DNA of 64,000 nucleotides from positions 1 to 64,000 of the forward strand of contig DKFM01000009.1 in the NCBI GenBank assembly GCA_002452815.1, in the 5' to 3' direction. Positions within the stretch are counted from its first letter, which is position 1, and each line of letters opens with the position of its first letter. The translations under genes and the position numbers were made by a program. This document shows positions 62,203 to 64,000 of this stretch, in pieces. This stretch comes from Rhodobacteraceae bacterium UBA6796 (GTDB taxonomy: Bacteria; Pseudomonadota; Alphaproteobacteria; Rhodobacterales; Rhodobacteraceae). The notes below the pieces were generated by a model. The model made no database searches and was not told the origin of the DNA. It saw only the letters and a list, made by a program, of their open reading frames with translations.

Positions 62203-63555
62203 TCAGGCAGAAATGCGCTCTCCTGCCAGCGAATTGGGGGCTGAGGCCGTGATTCTGACCCGCGCCAGAACGCCCTGCCCCAAGCCTTCGCCGGTGGCAT
62301 GCACGGCATGCAGATAGTCGGACTTTCCGACCCACTGCCCCGGCAGGCGGCCGGGTTTCTCGAACAGCACGCCGACCTCGCGACCGACCATGCCTTCCTG
62401 CGCCGCGCGTTGCTGACGGGTAATCAGCGCCTGCAACTCCTGCAACCGGGCATCGGCCACGGCGGCATCGACCGGGGCACGGTCGGCGGCGGGGGTGCCC
62501 GGACGGGGCGAATATTTGAACGAATAGGCCATGCCGTAGCCCACCGCCGCGATCAGATCGAGCGTGGCCTGATGGTCGGCATCGGTTTCGCCCGGGAAGC
62601 CCGCGATGAAATCGCCCGACAGCATCATGTCGGGGCGCGCGGCGCGGATGCGTTCGATCAGGCGCAGATAGTCCTCGGCGGTATGCTTGCGGTTCATCGC
62701 CTTCAAAATCCGGTCCGAGCCCGACTGCACCGGCAGATGCAGATAGGGCATCAGCTTGGCTTCTTCGCCATGCGCGGCGATCAACTCGTCGTCCATGTCA
62801 TTGGGGTGGCTGGTGGTGTAGCGGATCCGCTCCAGCCCGTCGATCCGGGCCAAAGCCCGCACCAACTGCGCCAGACCCCAGTCGCCGCCGCCCAGCGCAT
62901 CGGGCCCCTGCCCGTGATAGCCGTTGACGTTCTGCCCCAGCAGGGTGATCTCGCGCACGCCCTTCTCGACCAGCTTGCGTGCCTCGGTCAGAATTCGTGC
63001 GGCGGGGCGGCTGACCTCGGCGCCGCGTGTATAGGGCACCACGCAGAAGGCGCAGAACTTGTCGCAGCCTTCCTGCACGGTCAGAAACGCGGTGGGGCGA
63101 CCGCTGGCGGGGCGTTCGGGCAGATGCTCGAACTTGTCCTCGACCGGGAATTCGGTATCGACCGGATGCGCACCGCTGGCCGTCGCGCGCACCATGTCGG
63201 GCAGACGGTGGTAGTTCTGGCTGCCCACCACCAGATCGACCAGCGGCATCCGGCGCATGATCTCTTCGCCCTCGGCCTGCGCGACACAGCCCGCCACGCC
63301 GATCTTCAGATCGGGGTTCGCCTCTTTGAACGGACGCAACCGGCCCAGATCGGAATAGACCTTCTCGGCGGCCTTCTCGCGGATGTGGCAGGTATTGAGC
63401 AGCACCATGTCGGCCTGCGCCGGATCGTCGGTCAACTCATAGCCCTCAGTGCCCATGTTCGCCCGCGACAGTGCCTCGGCCATCCGCTCGCTGTCGTAGA
63501 CGTTCATCTGACAGCCATAGGTCTTGATATGCAGCTTCTTCGGCGCGTCCGACAT
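62203..63555 (-). CDS. miaB: tRNA-2-methylthio-N6-dimethylallyladenosine synthase
   Basis: 450 residues. The N-terminal UPF0004 cysteines lie in [25 protein letters not shown] and [11 protein letters not shown]. The radical-SAM cluster is [17 protein letters not shown], and a TRAM domain closes the protein. It adds the methylthio group to ms2i6A37 in tRNA, using SAM. Confidence 0.96.
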   Translation of the reverse strand: MSDAPKKLHIKTYGCQMNVYDSERMAEALSRANMGTEGYELTDDPAQADMVLLNTCHIREKAAEKVYSDLGRLRPFKEANPDLKIGVAGCVAQAEGEEIMRRMPLVDLVVGSQNYHRLPDMVRATASGAHPVDTEFPVEDKFEHLPERPASGRPTAFLTVQEGCDKFCAFCVVPYTRGAEVSRPAARILTEARKLVEKGVREITLLGQNVNGYHGQGPDALGGGDWGLAQLVRALARIDGLERIRYTTSHPNDMDDELIAAHGEEAKLMPYLHLPVQSGSDRILKAMNRKHTAEDYLRLIERIRAARPDMMLSGDFIAGFPGETDADHQATLDLIAAVGYGMAYSFKYSPRPGTPAADRAPVDAAVADARLQELQALITRQQRAAQEGMVGREVGVLFEKPGRLPGQWVGKSDYLHAVHATGEGLGQGVLARVRITASAPNSLAGERISA

Positions 63556-63722
63556 GGGGCCTCCGGGGGGATTGGGCGAGGGGCAGGATCAGATGCGCCT
63601 GATACGGGATTGCGCGCAGGGCTGCAAGTTTGGGCTGGACACCCCGAAAAACGAAAGGGGGCGCAGAACTACGCCCCTCTTGCCACGACCCCGGCGGGCC
63701 GCTGTGCGATTGCCCGGACGGA

Positions 63723-64000
63723 TCAATTGAACTCCTGCGGCGGCGGCTCCACAATCGCCGGAGCAGCCGGGTTCTGGGTATCCACCCCGCCGACACCGAC
63801 GCCGAAATCGACGCCGCCGCCGTTCATGTCGAACCCCATGTCGACGCCAAAGTACGCGCCGTCACCCAAATAGGCCACACCGACGGTCGGGCGCAGACGG
63901 CGCTGCTGGAACATGTAGTCGACGCCAGCGCTCAGCGCGCCCTTGTCTTCCTCATCATTGGAAAACACCCGCGCACCAATCCCGGCACCGCCGCCGAAGA
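63723..64000 (-). CDS. C-terminal part of an outer-membrane-like protein (partial)
   Basis: The minus-strand frame enters the window from the right edge and ends at 63723. It reads about 90 residues with alternating aromatic and Gly-rich strands (ARVFSNDEEDKGALSAGVDYMFQ in part; RPTVGVAYLGDGAYFGVDMGF), then a Pro/Glu tail (PAIVEPPPQEFN). The repeated Gly-Val-Asp strands suggest a small beta-barrel porin-like protein. The start lies outside the window. Confidence 0.6.
   Translation of the reverse strand, partial: FGGGAGIGARVFSNDEEDKGALSAGVDYMFQQRRLRPTVGVAYLGDGAYFGVDMGFDMNGGGVDFGVGVGGVDTQNPAAPAIVEPPPQEFN

Overview
The window is chromosomal DNA of an alphaproteobacterium, almost certainly a member of the Rhodobacteraceae (Rhodobacter/Paracoccus-like). 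The evidence is high GC with codon use to match, many TRAP transporter genes, an NDUFS4-type complex I accessory gene, a GTTC-N7-GTTC SOS box in front of uvrB, a SAM/SAH riboswitch in front of metK (a class known mainly from Rhodobacterales), and the aroA-cmk-rpsA-ihfB and phoH-ybeY-corC-lnt gene orders. I see no CRISPR array, no insertion sequence and no intact prophage.

Left part (1-12.8 kb). An XRE-cupin regulator, a RidA-family deaminase and a PuuB-like FAD oxidoreductase lie beside a divergent glnT-glxBCD operon. The operon encodes a type III glutamine synthetase/gamma-glutamylmethylamide synthetase-like ligase and a three-part N-substituted-glutamate synthase. Both transcription units start in one AT-rich spot holding two operator-like repeats. 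Housekeeping rnd, purN and purM follow. After these come a CAU-anticodon tRNA that looks like tRNA-Ile2 and a lower-GC patch with a TupA-like ATP-grasp protein, a glycosyltransferase and gene debris, probably an acquired surface-polysaccharide island.

Middle (12.8-35 kb). An RND efflux pair, a MYG1-family nuclease, NDUFS4, uvrB, a rhodanese, an orphan ParA and a TRAP transporter lead to the most interesting block. An RpiR regulator is divergent from a seven-gene operon at 27.3-35.1 kb: an N-formylglutamate-amidohydrolase-like hydrolase, TRAP DctQ-DctM-DctP, a second glutamine-synthetase-like ligase, an aldehyde dehydrogenase and an iron-type alcohol dehydrogenase. Together these read as uptake, gamma-glutamylation, two-step oxidation and deglutamylation of an amino alcohol or amine whose identity is unknown.

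Right part (35-64 kb). Here are a His-rich unknown protein behind an NsrR-like palindrome, a yjbH-yjbF exopolysaccharide pair with a small secreted peptide gene, and the zur-znuABC zinc uptake locus with two Zur-like boxes. Next come a degenerate sugar-kinase-like gene with an aldose epimerase and a GbsR-type regulator, and an apparently unnamed module of two Asp-tailed PepSY proteins with a membrane-bound LuxR regulator. The rest is core metabolism and envelope maintenance: trpB/trpF, lapA, ihfB, rpsA, cmk, aroA, trmB, riboswitch-controlled metK, lnt, corC, ybeY, phoH (with an apparent leader peptide), miaB. Among these sit two secreted proteins sharing an unnamed WIDPxGCxHW domain.

A family of short intergenic repeats, often arranged as long inverted pairs, sits beside or over stop codons at six places. 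All identifications were made by reading translations and motifs; no database search was possible.
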